Source: UBA4660 sp034408895 (lineage in GTDB: Bacteria; Bacteroidota; Bacteroidia; Flavobacteriales_D; Sanyastnellaceae). Taken from it: 63,109 nt of DNA. The position numbers were made by a program, and so were the translations under genes. Below are positions 19,487 through 28,853 of this stretch, in pieces; the stretch's first letter is position 1; every line of letters begins with the position of its first letter. The stretch is taken from positions 1 through 63,109 of the forward strand of contig JAWXCI010000049.1 of the NCBI GenBank assembly GCA_034408895.1, written 5' to 3'. The notes under the pieces are model-generated. The model was not told the DNA's origin and made no database searches. It was given only the letters and a program-made list of their open reading frames with translations.

Positions 19487-20224
19487 ATGAAAATAGTTTT
19501 GAAAAAAATTTCCAAAAATCTTTACTCGTTGTTTTTTGCTGTTGCATTGGTCAGTATTTTTTCATTCAATGTTCAGCAATCGGCTTCCATTTCCAAGACT
19601 GATCTCCTGGGAAAATTTACTCCCTCTTCTCACCCGGATTTTGTAAAGATTGATGCCGCTTATGCATCGAATGGCGGCATGTATATGCGCAAGGAAGCTT
19701 ATGATTCATTTCTGAAAATGTACGAAGCAGCAAAAAAGGAAAACATTGTACTCACCATTATTTCCGCTACAAGGAATTTTGATCGCCAGAAAACCATTTG
19801 GGAAAAAAAATGGAAACTGGAGAAATACAAAGGCTGGAAAGATTTTGATAAAGCAAAAGACATTCTCAACTACAGTTCCATGCCCGGCACAAGCCGCCAC
19901 CACTGGGGCACCGATATTGACCTCAACAGCGTGTCTCCAAAAGACTTTGAAACCGGAGGGCAGAAAAAGGTTTATGAATGGCTAGTGAAAAATGCCTCCT
20001 CTTTTGGTTTCTCTCAAACTTACACCGCAAAAACGGCTGGGCGCACAGGATACAGTGAAGAGAAATGGCACTGGAGCTATATGCCACTTGCGAAAAAATT
20101 TCTTGCCGATTACAACAGGCAAATCTCCTATACTGACATCACGGATTTTTCCGGCTGCGCTCAGGCACAGCCACTCGAGGTGATTAGGGAATATGTGAAT
20201 GGAATTGAGGTGGGGTTAAAGTGA
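19487..20224 (+). CDS. M15-family D-alanyl-D-alanine carboxypeptidase (VanY-like)
   Basis: 245 aa with an N-terminal hydrophobic signal or anchor (SLFFAVALVSIFSF, residues 13-26). The zinc site is SRHHWGTDIDLN (HxxxxxxD) and EKWHWSY (ExxWHW), as in the VanY/DdpX M15B peptidases that trim stem peptides of peptidoglycan. Acts in the periplasm. The ATG at 19487 gives the signal peptide directly. It follows trxB by 52 bases and ends just before a terminator and tRNA-His. Confidence 0.9.
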   Translation: MKIVLKKISKNLYSLFFAVALVSIFSFNVQQSASISKTDLLGKFTPSSHPDFVKIDAAYASNGGMYMRKEAYDSFLKMYEAAKKENIVLTIISATRNFDRQKTIWEKKWKLEKYKGWKDFDKAKDILNYSSMPGTSRHHWGTDIDLNSVSPKDFETGGQKKVYEWLVKNASSFGFSQTYTAKTAGRTGYSEEKWHWSYMPLAKKFLADYNRQISYTDITDFSGCAQAQPLEVIREYVNGIEVGLK

Positions 20225-20252
20225 TATCCAACTTCGAAGTCTTCTAAAAAGC

Positions 20253-20286
20253 AAAAAACCGCCATGCGAACGCGTGACGGTTTTTT
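20253..20286. terminator. Terminator after the M15 peptidase gene
   Basis: AAAAAACCGCCATGCG pairs with CGCGTGACGGTTTTTT with minor mismatches, followed by a T-run. It can serve the peptidase gene on the plus strand and tRNA-His on the minus strand. Confidence 0.75.
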
Positions 20287-20293
20287 CTTTTCG

Positions 20294-20367
20294 GGTGATC
20301 GATGGGGCTCGAACCCACGACAGCCAGAACCACAATCTGGAGCTCTACCAGCTGAGCTACGACCACC
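20294..20367 (-). tRNA. tRNA-His (anticodon GTG)
   Basis: On the minus strand a full cloverleaf folds: acceptor GTGGTCG/CGATCAC, D arm with AGCTCAGCTGGTAGAGCT, anticodon arm CCAGATTGTGGTTCTGG with GTG, and T arm GTGGGTTCGAGCCCCAT. The extra G at position -1 (20367) opposite a C discriminator is the tRNA-His hallmark. CCA is not encoded. Confidence 0.95.
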
Positions 20368-20475
20368 ATTTTTTGAGGGCGCAAAGAAAACAGGTTTTCA
20401 AGACGGCTCCAATAACAAATTGCACTATCGTTTCCAATAGCCCGCCAGCAAAGGCTTTTCTTTGTCGCTTCACAT

Positions 20476-21621
20476 TTGAAAAACCCGCTTTCCATACTGT
20501 TTATCTCCTCTTGGTATCCGTCCAAAGCACATGCAACGCTTGGCAATTTTGTAAAAAGACATGCCGAAGCCATCGCTGAATTGCATCGTGTGCAGGTATT
20601 GTACATCGCACCCCTTGACCAAAAGAATGCAGCCCGCGGTGTGGAAGATTTTGTGGAGAAAGGAGTTGAAACGCTTATAGTTTATTACCGCAACGATGCA
20701 CTGCGCTGGTGGAGAAAATGGAAGGCATTTCGCAGAGGCATATCCATACTTCAACAGAAAAATCAAATGCAATTTGATATCGTTCACCTCAATGTGATCG
20801 TACCTGCAGGCTGGCAGGCGCTCTATTTGAAAAAGAAATTCAATTTACCTTTTGTTGTTACTGAACACTGGACCGGCTACGATACCAGCGAACGTTCGCA
20901 CCCCGGAAAAAAAATTTCTTGGCTGGCTGCCCGAGTTGCTAGAGCGGCTTCCATTATTTCGCCCGTAACAGAAAACCTGGCTAGTGCAATGAAGAATTTC
21001 GGGCTGGAAGGAGTTTACATAGTTGTTCCCAATGTGGTAGATACTTCAGTCTTTTCTGTAGGTGACAAGAATTCATCCGTTACAAAATTTCTCCATGTGT
21101 CCAGTCTGCATGATGAACAAAAAAACATTTCTGGCTTGCTGCGGGCATGGAAAAAAGCAACAGAAATAAGAAATGACATTCATCTTTCCATTGGTGGAGA
21201 TGGCCCCTGGAAGCGCTTCTCAAATATGGCCAATGAACTTTCCATTACTCCGGAAACCATCACCTTCTTCTCGGAAAAACCACTGACGGATATTGCGCAA
21301 ATGATGAAGGGTAGCGATGCGCTCATTTTGTTCAGCAATTATGAAAACCTGCCGTGTGTTATTGTGGAAGCGTTGGCATCCGGCATGGCAATTATCTCGA
21401 CTGATGTGGGAGGAATAAGCGAGCATGTAGATGCTACCCGAGGCTATCTCATTGCCAAGCGTGACGAACAGGCACTTATCAATATTATCTACAAGTTTTG
21501 TGAGGAGAAACAAAAGTTTTCGTTGCTCGCTTTGCGGAGTTATGCAGAAGAACACTTCAGCATAACCAGTATCGCAAAGCAATTCACCTCTATCTATCAC
21601 AAGGCGCTTCAATCAAATTAA
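20476..21621 (+). CDS. Glycosyltransferase family 4 protein
   Basis: 381 aa. Start is a TTG at 20476 (MKNPLSILFISSWYPSKA); no ATG is near. The GT-B fold is visible: N-terminal FISSWYP, the middle linker, then KFLHVSSLHDEQKNISGLLRAW and IGGDGPWKRF, and the C-terminal donor-binding ALILFSNYENLPCVIVEALASGMAIISTDVGG with the E-x7-E motif. It transfers a sugar in polysaccharide or LPS synthesis. The flippase gene starts 6 bases later, which supports a role in exporting a surface glycan. Confidence 0.9.
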   Translation: MKNPLSILFISSWYPSKAHATLGNFVKRHAEAIAELHRVQVLYIAPLDQKNAARGVEDFVEKGVETLIVYYRNDALRWWRKWKAFRRGISILQQKNQMQFDIVHLNVIVPAGWQALYLKKKFNLPFVVTEHWTGYDTSERSHPGKKISWLAARVARAASIISPVTENLASAMKNFGLEGVYIVVPNVVDTSVFSVGDKNSSVTKFLHVSSLHDEQKNISGLLRAWKKATEIRNDIHLSIGGDGPWKRFSNMANELSITPETITFFSEKPLTDIAQMMKGSDALILFSNYENLPCVIVEALASGMAIISTDVGGISEHVDATRGYLIAKRDEQALINIIYKFCEEKQKFSLLALRSYAEEHFSITSIAKQFTSIYHKALQSN

Positions 21622-21627
21622 AGTACA

Positions 21628-22896
21628 GTGTTCAGGTCCATTCTCACCACCATCGGCTCACGTTATCTGGTAATGATTGCCATGTTGTGCGTGGTGATAT
21701 TGAATACCCGTTTCATGGGTGTAGCGGGACAAGGAACTGTGGCGCTCATTAACCTGGGAATTTTGATCCAGGTCGCATTGAGCAATTTTATTGGAGGTGG
21801 AGCACTTGTTTATCTCGCATCAAGAATGGAGTCAGGAAAAATTCTGGCTGCCTCACTGTTGTGGGCCGTGGCAAGTGCAGGGATTTGTTTGGTGCTGTTT
21901 CAACTGGTACCCGTGGTGCCCACTGAATTTATTGCCGACACGCTCATCCTTGGGTTCATCCAATCCATCATCATCCTGCTGATGCAATTATTGTTGGGCA
22001 GGGAAGAAGTATCGCGCTACAACCTCATGGTTGCCCTACAGCCCATTTCGCTGGTCATGGCCATCATATATTTTTACGTAATGATGCATGATGCCAGCGT
22101 GCAGTCGTTCATCATTTGTTCCTACATATCATTTGTTTTTACCCTGCTCGCTGCATTGAAAGCATCAAAGCAACTGTTGATGCGCCCCGATTTTTCGAAC
22201 CTCCACACCTCCTTTGCAAAAATTTTTAACTACGGAAAATTTGCACAGGGAGGAAACATATTCCACCTACTGAACCTGCGCTCCCAGTATGTATTGCTGG
22301 AATGGCTTGTGGCCCATTCGCGACCATTGGTGGGCGTACTTTCCATTGGCATGTATGCTGCAGAAGCCATTTGGAACATCAGCAAAAGTTTATCGGTGGT
22401 CCAGTACTCGCGCATTTCCAACCTCAATGATGAAAATAAAATCTCAGGAATAACACATTCATTCCTGCGGATTTCTTTAGCTCTTGGTTTAAGCGCCACC
22501 ATCATTGCTGTGCTCATTCCCGATGGGTTCTATCAAAAGATCTTTGGCAACGGGGTAATCGGTTTACAGGGAATAATGCTGCTATTGGCGCCCGGACTTA
22601 TTGCCAATTGCTGTTCCGTCATCTTCTCACATTATTTCTCCGGTACGGGACTGCACATTAAAAATATGTACGCATCGGGCTTGGGCTTTCTCTGCGCAGT
22701 TGCGATGGGGTTGTTGCTGATTCCAACGTTGGAACTGAAAGGAGCGGCCATAGCGATAAGCGTTGCACTCATTACGCAATTGGTCTATTTCCTTTTCAGT
22801 TATTCACGAAAAATCAAATTGAAGTTTTCTGATTTTATTTTTCACAGAAGTGATTTGGAAATGCTTCGAAAAAGCACTTCAGCGGAGGTCAAATAA
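21628..22896 (+). CDS. Polysaccharide/oligosaccharide flippase (Wzx-like, MOP superfamily)
   Basis: 422 aa with about 12 membrane segments spread evenly along the chain (for example residues 10-30, 38-60, 70-88, 95-115, and continuing to 385). GTG start at 21628, 6 bases after the GT4 stop. The pattern, with RFMGVAGQGTVALINLG near the N-terminus, fits the RfbX/MATE-like lipid-linked oligosaccharide exporters. The 3' end overlaps the convergent bshB1 by 18 bases. The substrate is unknown. Confidence 0.82.
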   Translation: MFRSILTTIGSRYLVMIAMLCVVILNTRFMGVAGQGTVALINLGILIQVALSNFIGGGALVYLASRMESGKILAASLLWAVASAGICLVLFQLVPVVPTEFIADTLILGFIQSIIILLMQLLLGREEVSRYNLMVALQPISLVMAIIYFYVMMHDASVQSFIICSYISFVFTLLAALKASKQLLMRPDFSNLHTSFAKIFNYGKFAQGGNIFHLLNLRSQYVLLEWLVAHSRPLVGVLSIGMYAAEAIWNISKSLSVVQYSRISNLNDENKISGITHSFLRISLALGLSATIIAVLIPDGFYQKIFGNGVIGLQGIMLLLAPGLIANCCSVIFSHYFSGTGLHIKNMYASGLGFLCAVAMGLLLIPTLELKGAAIAISVALITQLVYFLFSYSRKIKLKFSDFIFHRSDLEMLRKSTSAEVK

Positions 22897-23598
22897 ATTA
22901 TTCACTCCCGGAGTGCGGGCCGTAATAAATCCCTCGGCAAGCGAAAATCCGGCATGTCTTCCCAAGTCAGCCGCACGGGCTTTAAGGAAATCAAAAAAAT
23001 CTTTTCCTGAAATAGGTGTCTCCCGTTCTTTTGAATTCGGATCGAAAAATTGCGAAGAGTAACAATTAAGGACTTCAATCTTCTGTTCCCAATACTCACT
23101 TACGTCCACCACAAAATCCGGTTCGTGGTAATAATCCTGTACGAAATAATACACCACTTGTGGCCGCCATGCTTCCTGTTTCGCGCCATCTAAAACAGTT
23201 TCAATTTTTCGCAGGCCGGAGTAGAAGCAGGCCTCGGTAACCAGTTTAGCCGCCCGGCCATGGTCAGGATGCCGGTCTTGCAAAGTATTGGTAATCACAA
23301 TTCGTGGCCTCAACCTGCGTATGGCTTCAATCACCTTGATCATTGATTCGCGGTCGTCACGGAAGAAGCCGTCAGCCAGATGTAGACATTCCCTATGAAC
23401 TAAACCCAGTTTTTGTGCAGCAGCAGTGGCTTCCTTCATGCGTATTTCTCCACTGCCGCGACTACCCAGTTCACCACAAGTGAGGTCCACTATAGCCACA
23501 CTGTAGCCTTGCTTCACACTTTTAAAAATGGTGCCGCCTGCTCCAATTTCTACATCATCGGGATGTGCAGCAATAGCCAAAATGTCCACAGAATTCAT
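22879..23598 (-). CDS. bshB1: Bacillithiol biosynthesis deacetylase BshB1 (PIG-L family)
   Basis: 239 aa. Deacetylates N-acetylglucosaminyl malate in bacillithiol synthesis. Zinc-binding AAHPDDVEIGAGGT at the N-terminus, DLTCGELGSRGSGEIR typical of the BshB1 branch, and HPDHGRAAKLVTEACFYSGL. The terminal EGFITARTPGVNNLF also matches BshB1 proteins. Start ATG 23598. This points to bacillithiol as a low-molecular-weight thiol in this organism. The 370 bases upstream, to 23967, contain no gene; apart from the promoter at 23929 I see nothing definite there. Confidence 0.93.
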   Translation of the reverse strand: MNSVDILAIAAHPDDVEIGAGGTIFKSVKQGYSVAIVDLTCGELGSRGSGEIRMKEATAAAQKLGLVHRECLHLADGFFRDDRESMIKVIEAIRRLRPRIVITNTLQDRHPDHGRAAKLVTEACFYSGLRKIETVLDGAKQEAWRPQVVYYFVQDYYHEPDFVVDVSEYWEQKIEVLNCYSSQFFDPNSKERETPISGKDFFDFLKARAADLGRHAGFSLAEGFITARTPGVNNLFDLR

Positions 23599-23928
23599 GT
23601 CAGAAAAGTCTAGGTTTTTTTATCCAGTCAATAATTTGGTAATCGAGCGGTTCAACGGATGGAGCAACACATTTTACTTTAAGAGTTGAAAAATGAAAGG
23701 ATTTGCCCGGGAGAGTGGTGGTTATAAATTCATGAAAGCTTTTCATTCGAATGCAGATGCTGCGAAAGTACCCGCATCGGCTTGAACCCCCGGGTTGATG
23801 GCAGTCAATGAATTTTTTCTACCTAGTGAAATTCCACTTCCATAAGAAAAATTAAAAGCTCAGTCGAAAAAACAGAACCAGATGCGGGTTATATAACGTT
23901 TCATTGACAAGAATTAAAACCTCACGGG

Positions 23929-23958
23929 TTGCACACTACCAATGCAATTCTAATTTCG
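23929..23958 (+). promoter_or_regulatory. Bacteroidota promoter of the M23 peptidase gene
   Basis: TTG at 23929-23931, exactly 19 bases, then TAATTTCG (one base off TAnnTTTG) at 23951-23958. The box ends 10 bases before ATG 23968, which supports that start over the upstream in-frame ATG at 23929. Confidence 0.5.
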
Positions 23959-23967
23959 CCCCCGCAA

Positions 23968-24900
23968 ATGAACCTGCACTGTAAATACTTCGCTTCACTT
24001 ATTCTGCTCATGTTTCCCTTGGTTGTTTTCAGCCAATCGCTGGAAGAGTTAGGCGCACCGGATACCCTCCAGGCCGAGGTGCACAATGTTGGTGGCGACT
24101 CGGAGGAGGATATGGATGCCACAGCCTTATTCAGCGAAGCTTCACGCGACCTGCACCTTTGGGATGTAAACGATTCAATTGCCAACATTCCTGCTTACGA
24201 CACCTATTGCCATTTCGACACACGAAACATTTTTCTTCATAAAGAAGCTCGTGATTACGTGGTGGACACCACCAACATTCAGTTGTGCCGCGAGTCTTGT
24301 GACTTTGCTTATCCGGTAGCAGGCCCGCTTAACTCCGATTTCGGGCCACGCTGGGGCCGCATGCACCTTGGAATTGACATTGATCTTGAAACAGGTGATG
24401 AGGTAAAAGCTGCATTTGAAGGAATGGTTCGCATCGCTCAAAATCATCCTTCTTACGGAAATGTGGTAGTGATAAGGCACAACAATGGTCTTGAAACGCT
24501 GTATGCACACTTATCCAAGCTGGGAGTGCAGCCGGGCGAAAGTTTGCAGGCTGGTGACATCATAGGTCTTGGCGGAAGCACTGGCCGTTCTACCGGCCCA
24601 CATCTCCACTTTGAAGTGCGCTACCTGGGCGAAGCCATAAATCCCAATGCAATTGTTGATGTGAAAGAAATGAGGTTGAAGGATTGGGAATTCGATCTCA
24701 CCGCCAAACATTTCGATCATCCTGTTGTACAAAATAGCGGAACAAATCCAGTCCAGAAAAAGTATCACACCATTAAATCCGGTGATTCACTTTCATCCAT
24801 TGCGGTGAAACACGGCACCACCATTACCGCACTTTGCAAGCTGAATAAAATCAGCCGCAACGGCATCATACGCGCAGGTCAAAAACTGCGTTACCGGTAG
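23968..24900 (+). CDS. M23-family endopeptidase with C-terminal LysM domain
   Basis: 310 aa. Signal peptide MNLHCKYFASLILLMFPLVVFSQ. LytM/M23 domain in the middle: FGPRWGRMHLGIDIDLETGD (HxGxD zinc ligands), then GRSTGPHLHFEVR (HxH ligand). A LysM domain closes the protein (YHTIKSGDSLSSIAVKHG to RAGQKLRYR). It would bind and cut peptidoglycan cross-links in the periplasm, or activate another hydrolase. All three zinc ligands are present, so it is probably active. Confidence 0.93.
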   Translation: MNLHCKYFASLILLMFPLVVFSQSLEELGAPDTLQAEVHNVGGDSEEDMDATALFSEASRDLHLWDVNDSIANIPAYDTYCHFDTRNIFLHKEARDYVVDTTNIQLCRESCDFAYPVAGPLNSDFGPRWGRMHLGIDIDLETGDEVKAAFEGMVRIAQNHPSYGNVVVIRHNNGLETLYAHLSKLGVQPGESLQAGDIIGLGGSTGRSTGPHLHFEVRYLGEAINPNAIVDVKEMRLKDWEFDLTAKHFDHPVVQNSGTNPVQKKYHTIKSGDSLSSIAVKHGTTITALCKLNKISRNGIIRAGQKLRYR

Positions 24901-24958
24901 CCCTACTCTTCCAATTTTCAAAGAATTGTTAAGCATCAATAGCCCATTTAAGCGCGGC

Positions 24959-24966
24959 TATATTTG
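24959..24966 (+). promoter_or_regulatory. Bacteroidota -7 box (TATATTTG)
   Basis: Perfect TAnnTTTG ending 16 bases before ATG 24983 of the TlpA-like lipoprotein gene. No TTG at the ideal -33 distance was found. Confidence 0.45.
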
Positions 24967-24982
24967 CGCTTCTTTAAAAAAA

Positions 24983-26437
24983 ATGATACTGAAAATGAAT
25001 ATCTATTCCCTCTTTTTTATGGCCGGTGTTGCCATTAGTGGTTGCGGAAATGCTGCTGCGGATAGCACCGCTTCACGCAATCCAAAACAGCAAATGATAG
25101 CGGTTGATACCACGAAAAAAGTTTCCACACTTCCGTTTACTGATGGTGTGACCCAAGCCAACCGTGGTGTTAAAACTGGCAACATTCAGCTGAAAGGAAA
25201 ACTGGATCAACCGGGAGTTACCAAGAAAATGTTGCTCTTCGAAATGGAGGGAAAAACCCTGATCAAATTGGACAGCACGAGTGTGGTCAATGGATCATTC
25301 GATTTCGGGACCAGGAATTATGAAAGTGGTTTTTATGCCATTGGCCCCACGGATCAAAACGTGATGCACATTATACTGAACCCTGCCGAGCCGGTAGTTG
25401 AAATTGGTTTCCGCGCACAGAAATTAGATGCAAATCCTTATGCCATCAACTCAAAAGAAAACGAAGCGTGGTTTAAGTATTTGCCGCAGGAAAAAGCACA
25501 ACTGGAATCGCTTAAGCAAAGCCGCATAGCCATGGCAAAAACAGCTATGAAGGCGCAATTCGAAGCGGACATCCTGAAAAAAGAAACCGACCTTGCCAAC
25601 CTGCAAGGCGAACTGATTAAGCAATACCCCACTACATTTTTCGCCAAAGTGCTTACCTGGAAACAGGAGCCCGTTCGTGGTGACATTGGCAAGTATTGGA
25701 ACAACCTGGATTTTTCCGATCGCTCAGTAATCCACACGCTGGTGCTGCAGGACCGCATCCAAAACTTTATGCGCAATTACAGCGATGGCAAAGAAGATGG
25801 TTATATGAATTGTGTTGACAAAGTGGTTGAACACGCAAAAGCGAATGAAGATGTTCTTGAGTTTTCGTTGTACAGCATGTTGAGCGGATTTTACGAAAGC
25901 GGCATGGAGAACATCAGCGCATACATTGCTGACAATTACATTCATGGTGAAGGATGTGGTGATCACGAAGTAACCAACCTGTTGAAGTCAAACACCGATG
26001 CTATCATGAACCTGCGGGTGGGAAAAACTCCACCAAACATTAAAATGACTACACTCGATAATAAAAGCTTTGACCTCTTTGAAACTTGCGCAAAAAACAA
26101 ATACACACTGGTAATGTATTGGGCATCGTGGTGCGAACACTGCAAGGGCGAAGCACCTGAAGTGGTATCCTATTACAATTTGTGGAAACCAAAGGGCCTG
26201 GAAATTTTAGGCGTGAGTGTGGACAATAACCCGATGGCGTGGGAACAGGCAGTAGAGCAACGCGGCTTTATTTTTCCTCAAGTATGCGGTATGAAACAAT
26301 GGGAATCGAAAGTGGCTAAAGATTACAAAGTGACCAAGACCCCTACCTTCTTTCTGCTGGACCCATCAGGAAAAATTGTGTTGAAGCCAAAGGGAATTCG
26401 GGAAGTGAACCAGTGGCTTTCACAAAACATGAAATGA
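24983..26437 (+). CDS. TlpA-like thioredoxin-fold lipoprotein with DUF4369-type N-terminus
   Basis: 484 aa from ATG 24983 (ATG 24995 is also possible). Lipobox GVAISGC at about residue 20, so it is a lipoprotein. N-terminal beta domain (IQLKGKLDQPGVTKKMLL to VVNGSFDF) of DUF4369 type, a helical middle rich in Lys/Glu, and a C-terminal thioredoxin domain with WASWCEHCKGEAPEV (CEHC) and TKTPTFFLLDPSG containing the cis-proline. Bacteroidota proteins of this type are periplasmic or outer-membrane thiol-disulfide reductases. The frame extends to 24926 without support. Confidence 0.88.
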   Translation: MILKMNIYSLFFMAGVAISGCGNAAADSTASRNPKQQMIAVDTTKKVSTLPFTDGVTQANRGVKTGNIQLKGKLDQPGVTKKMLLFEMEGKTLIKLDSTSVVNGSFDFGTRNYESGFYAIGPTDQNVMHIILNPAEPVVEIGFRAQKLDANPYAINSKENEAWFKYLPQEKAQLESLKQSRIAMAKTAMKAQFEADILKKETDLANLQGELIKQYPTTFFAKVLTWKQEPVRGDIGKYWNNLDFSDRSVIHTLVLQDRIQNFMRNYSDGKEDGYMNCVDKVVEHAKANEDVLEFSLYSMLSGFYESGMENISAYIADNYIHGEGCGDHEVTNLLKSNTDAIMNLRVGKTPPNIKMTTLDNKSFDLFETCAKNKYTLVMYWASWCEHCKGEAPEVVSYYNLWKPKGLEILGVSVDNNPMAWEQAVEQRGFIFPQVCGMKQWESKVAKDYKVTKTPTFFLLDPSGKIVLKPKGIREVNQWLSQNMK

Positions 26438-26463
26438 TAAATACGGGAAATAAAACTTCGGAG

Positions 26464-26484
26464 AACGCAGCCAACCACTGCGTT
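26464..26484. terminator. Bidirectional terminator between convergent genes
   Basis: AACGCAG and CTGCGTT (7-bp stem, 7-base loop) followed by ten T residues. It lies between the TlpA lipoprotein gene and the convergent helicase gene. Confidence 0.75.
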
Positions 26485-26490
26485 TTTTTT

Positions 26491-27939
26491 TTAGAAGAAG
26501 CGTTCATCAAAACCCACTAGCCAAAGTTCTTTTTGTGCGCGTGTAAATGCAGTGTAGAGCCACCGATTCAGTTCCACTCCCACCATTTCATCAGTAATGT
26601 AACCCTGATCCACAAACACACACGACCACTGGCCCCCCTGCGCTTTGTGGCACGTAACGGCATAAGCAAATTTTACCTGTAGCGCGTTGTAATACGGGTC
26701 CTCTTGTATGGCCTTTCGGATTTTCGGTCGTGATTCCAGGTGCGCATAATCCTCCGCAACCATGTCGTACAAGCCCCGCATTTTTTCAAAACTGAGGCTG
26801 GGTGCTTCTTCCCAAATTGAATTGCAGAGCAGCAACACTTCCATTTCTTCCAGATCGGGATAATCAATAAGCGAAATGGTGGCGCGGCAGAAACGGTAAG
26901 TACCACGATCCTCAAACTTGCGTATTCGTTTCACCTCTATGACATCACCGTTGGCAATAAAACCAGCGCGTTCCACTCCTTTTTCATCCAGCCAGAAATA
27001 ATTATTCTTCAGCACCATCATTCTGTCCGTAGCGTTTATTTCTTCTTCATGCCCAAGTATGTTCAGCCGCACCTGTTGGTTAAAAAGATTCGCGCGTTTG
27101 TTAGACCGGGTAATGATTATGGTATTGTCTTTTCCATGCTGAATTAATGCAGACTCCACTATCGGCTGCACATCCGACTGAACAAGATTCACATCAGCGA
27201 ACTCACCAATTTTGAGTTTAGGCAATTCTAATTTTCGTTGTGCAATAAGTTGGCGGGTGGCAGTTGCATTTTCAAGAATGCCACTTCCCTTTTGCTGGCG
27301 AATAACTTCGGTCAGCATCATTTCAGCAATGTTGAGGTTGAATGTGCTTCGCAAATACCCGAGTTGTAATGCCGGACTTTGATCGCTGCCCACAGGAGGG
27401 AGCTGCGCGGTGTCGCCAATAAAAACAACCCGGCAATTCTCTCCTGCAAAAACGTAAGTAATCAGGTCTTCAAGTAAATCGCCACTGGCAATCACTCCCG
27501 GATTCATACCCGTCTTTTCAGTTCCAATCATGGATGCCTCATCGACAAAAAAGAGAGTGTCGGAATGTTGATTGTCGCGCAATTCGAAATAAAAATTTCC
27601 GGAACGATCGGCTTTGCGCCTATAGATTTCCCTGTGCATAGTCCATGCAGGCTCACCTGAATAGTTGCCCAACACTTTGGCCGCACGACCGGTGGGAGCA
27701 AGCAGGGTACTGTTGATTCCGATGGACTTTAGGGTTCTTACCATGGCGCTCACGCAGGTGGTTTTTCCTGTTCCTGCATATCCTTTTACAAGCAATGCAC
27801 AACGCGATTTAGCAGAAAATACGAATCGGGTAAACGCATAGAACAACTGATCCTGCTCCAGAGTAGGAGTGTGCCGGAAGTTTAATTTCAATCTTTGGTT
27901 GAAGTCAACACCTCGCTTGTCAAGTGGAACTATGGTCAC
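26491..27939 (-). CDS. RecD-like ATP-dependent DNA helicase (superfamily 1B)
   Basis: 482 aa. Walker A GYAGTGKTTC, motif Ia LLAPTGRAAKVL, Walker B FFVDEASMIG, motif III FIGDTAQLPPVGSDQSPAL, and C-terminal motifs TRSNKRANLFNQQVR and FAYAVTCHKAQGGQWSCVFVD followed by YTAFTRAQKELWLVG (UvrD_C_2). This is the short stand-alone RecD2/Pif1-like helicase common in Bacteroidota, without a RecBC partner. GTG start at 27939. Its start is 23 bases from that of the divergent DUF3822 gene, so both promoters must overlap. Confidence 0.92.
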   Translation of the reverse strand: MTIVPLDKRGVDFNQRLKLNFRHTPTLEQDQLFYAFTRFVFSAKSRCALLVKGYAGTGKTTCVSAMVRTLKSIGINSTLLAPTGRAAKVLGNYSGEPAWTMHREIYRRKADRSGNFYFELRDNQHSDTLFFVDEASMIGTEKTGMNPGVIASGDLLEDLITYVFAGENCRVVFIGDTAQLPPVGSDQSPALQLGYLRSTFNLNIAEMMLTEVIRQQKGSGILENATATRQLIAQRKLELPKLKIGEFADVNLVQSDVQPIVESALIQHGKDNTIIITRSNKRANLFNQQVRLNILGHEEEINATDRMMVLKNNYFWLDEKGVERAGFIANGDVIEVKRIRKFEDRGTYRFCRATISLIDYPDLEEMEVLLLCNSIWEEAPSLSFEKMRGLYDMVAEDYAHLESRPKIRKAIQEDPYYNALQVKFAYAVTCHKAQGGQWSCVFVDQGYITDEMVGVELNRWLYTAFTRAQKELWLVGFDERFF

Positions 27940-27962
27940 CGGGCGAAGGTATCTGGCATCTT

Positions 27963-28853
27963 ATGAAAACCGGAAATTGTAGCTTGCGCACTCTTATCGA
28001 AATGATGATGGAAGTACAGGTACATCCGGATGCAGTGAAGGAATCAGAGCGTTTCGCAATGCTTCATGCTGCACATTGTCATATTGCGATATGTTTCCTC
28101 GAAGAAAAAATTCAGGCCGGAGTTTTCGATTTAGATCGTGGTTGTGTTATCTGGCTAAAGGAATACACTCGGAGCCAGGATCAAAACAGGGTTGAATTTG
28201 CGAACCATGTTTTTTACTCTAACAAGATATTGACCGGCATGTTTCGCAAGGCAACCATAGCCATTTCAGGGGCAGCCTTTTCACCAGTTCCGTCTGCATT
28301 CTTTCATGCTGGCAAAGAGGCCAGCCACCTTCAAATCAATGCAGGATCAACCAATGGCAAAATTTTCACACAGGTTTTAAAAAACGCTGACGTGACTATG
28401 GTTTACAGCCAGGATCATGAAATTTCATCAGTGATTGAAACGCACTTTCCGGCTGCCAAAACCATTTCCCATGTTGCAACATTTGCTGAATATGCAATGG
28501 CGGTTAACCACGATCGAAAAAACGTCTTGCTTGCGCAGGTAGATGCCAACCAGATGATGCTGGTAGCAGTTGCGACTGGCTTGATGATGTGTAATCAATT
28601 TGAAGTAGCGCAGCCCGATGATGCCCTTTACCACATAGCCAACACCGCAGCACGCCTGGGAATGGAACTTCAAACAACGCGAATACTTCTTGCGGGCGAT
28701 CATAGTTTTCTCAAAAATCTTCAGATCAGCCTCATGCACTATTCACCCCATTCAACCTTCTGCGGTTTTGATGAATTAAAGTGCAATGAGGACATAACAG
28801 CATTGCCCAGGTATCACTTCGCACCGGTTATCACCCAATTCCTATGCGCATAG
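27963..28853 (+). CDS. DUF3822 family protein
   Basis: 296 aa from ATG 27963 (MKTGNCSLRTLIEMMMEV); the frame can be opened at GTG 27924, but that overlaps the divergent helicase start. Member of the Bacteroidota-specific DUF3822 family, whose fold resembles two actin/hexokinase-like halves. I base the call on the position, directly upstream of and overlapping rsmD, and on features such as TMVYSQDHEIS and HSFLKNLQISLMHYSP. No catalytic motif is evident; the function is unknown. A conserved link with rsmD suggests a role around ribosome or rRNA maturation (inference). Confidence 0.75.
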   Translation: MKTGNCSLRTLIEMMMEVQVHPDAVKESERFAMLHAAHCHIAICFLEEKIQAGVFDLDRGCVIWLKEYTRSQDQNRVEFANHVFYSNKILTGMFRKATIAISGAAFSPVPSAFFHAGKEASHLQINAGSTNGKIFTQVLKNADVTMVYSQDHEISSVIETHFPAAKTISHVATFAEYAMAVNHDRKNVLLAQVDANQMMLVAVATGLMMCNQFEVAQPDDALYHIANTAARLGMELQTTRILLAGDHSFLKNLQISLMHYSPHSTFCGFDELKCNEDITALPRYHFAPVITQFLCA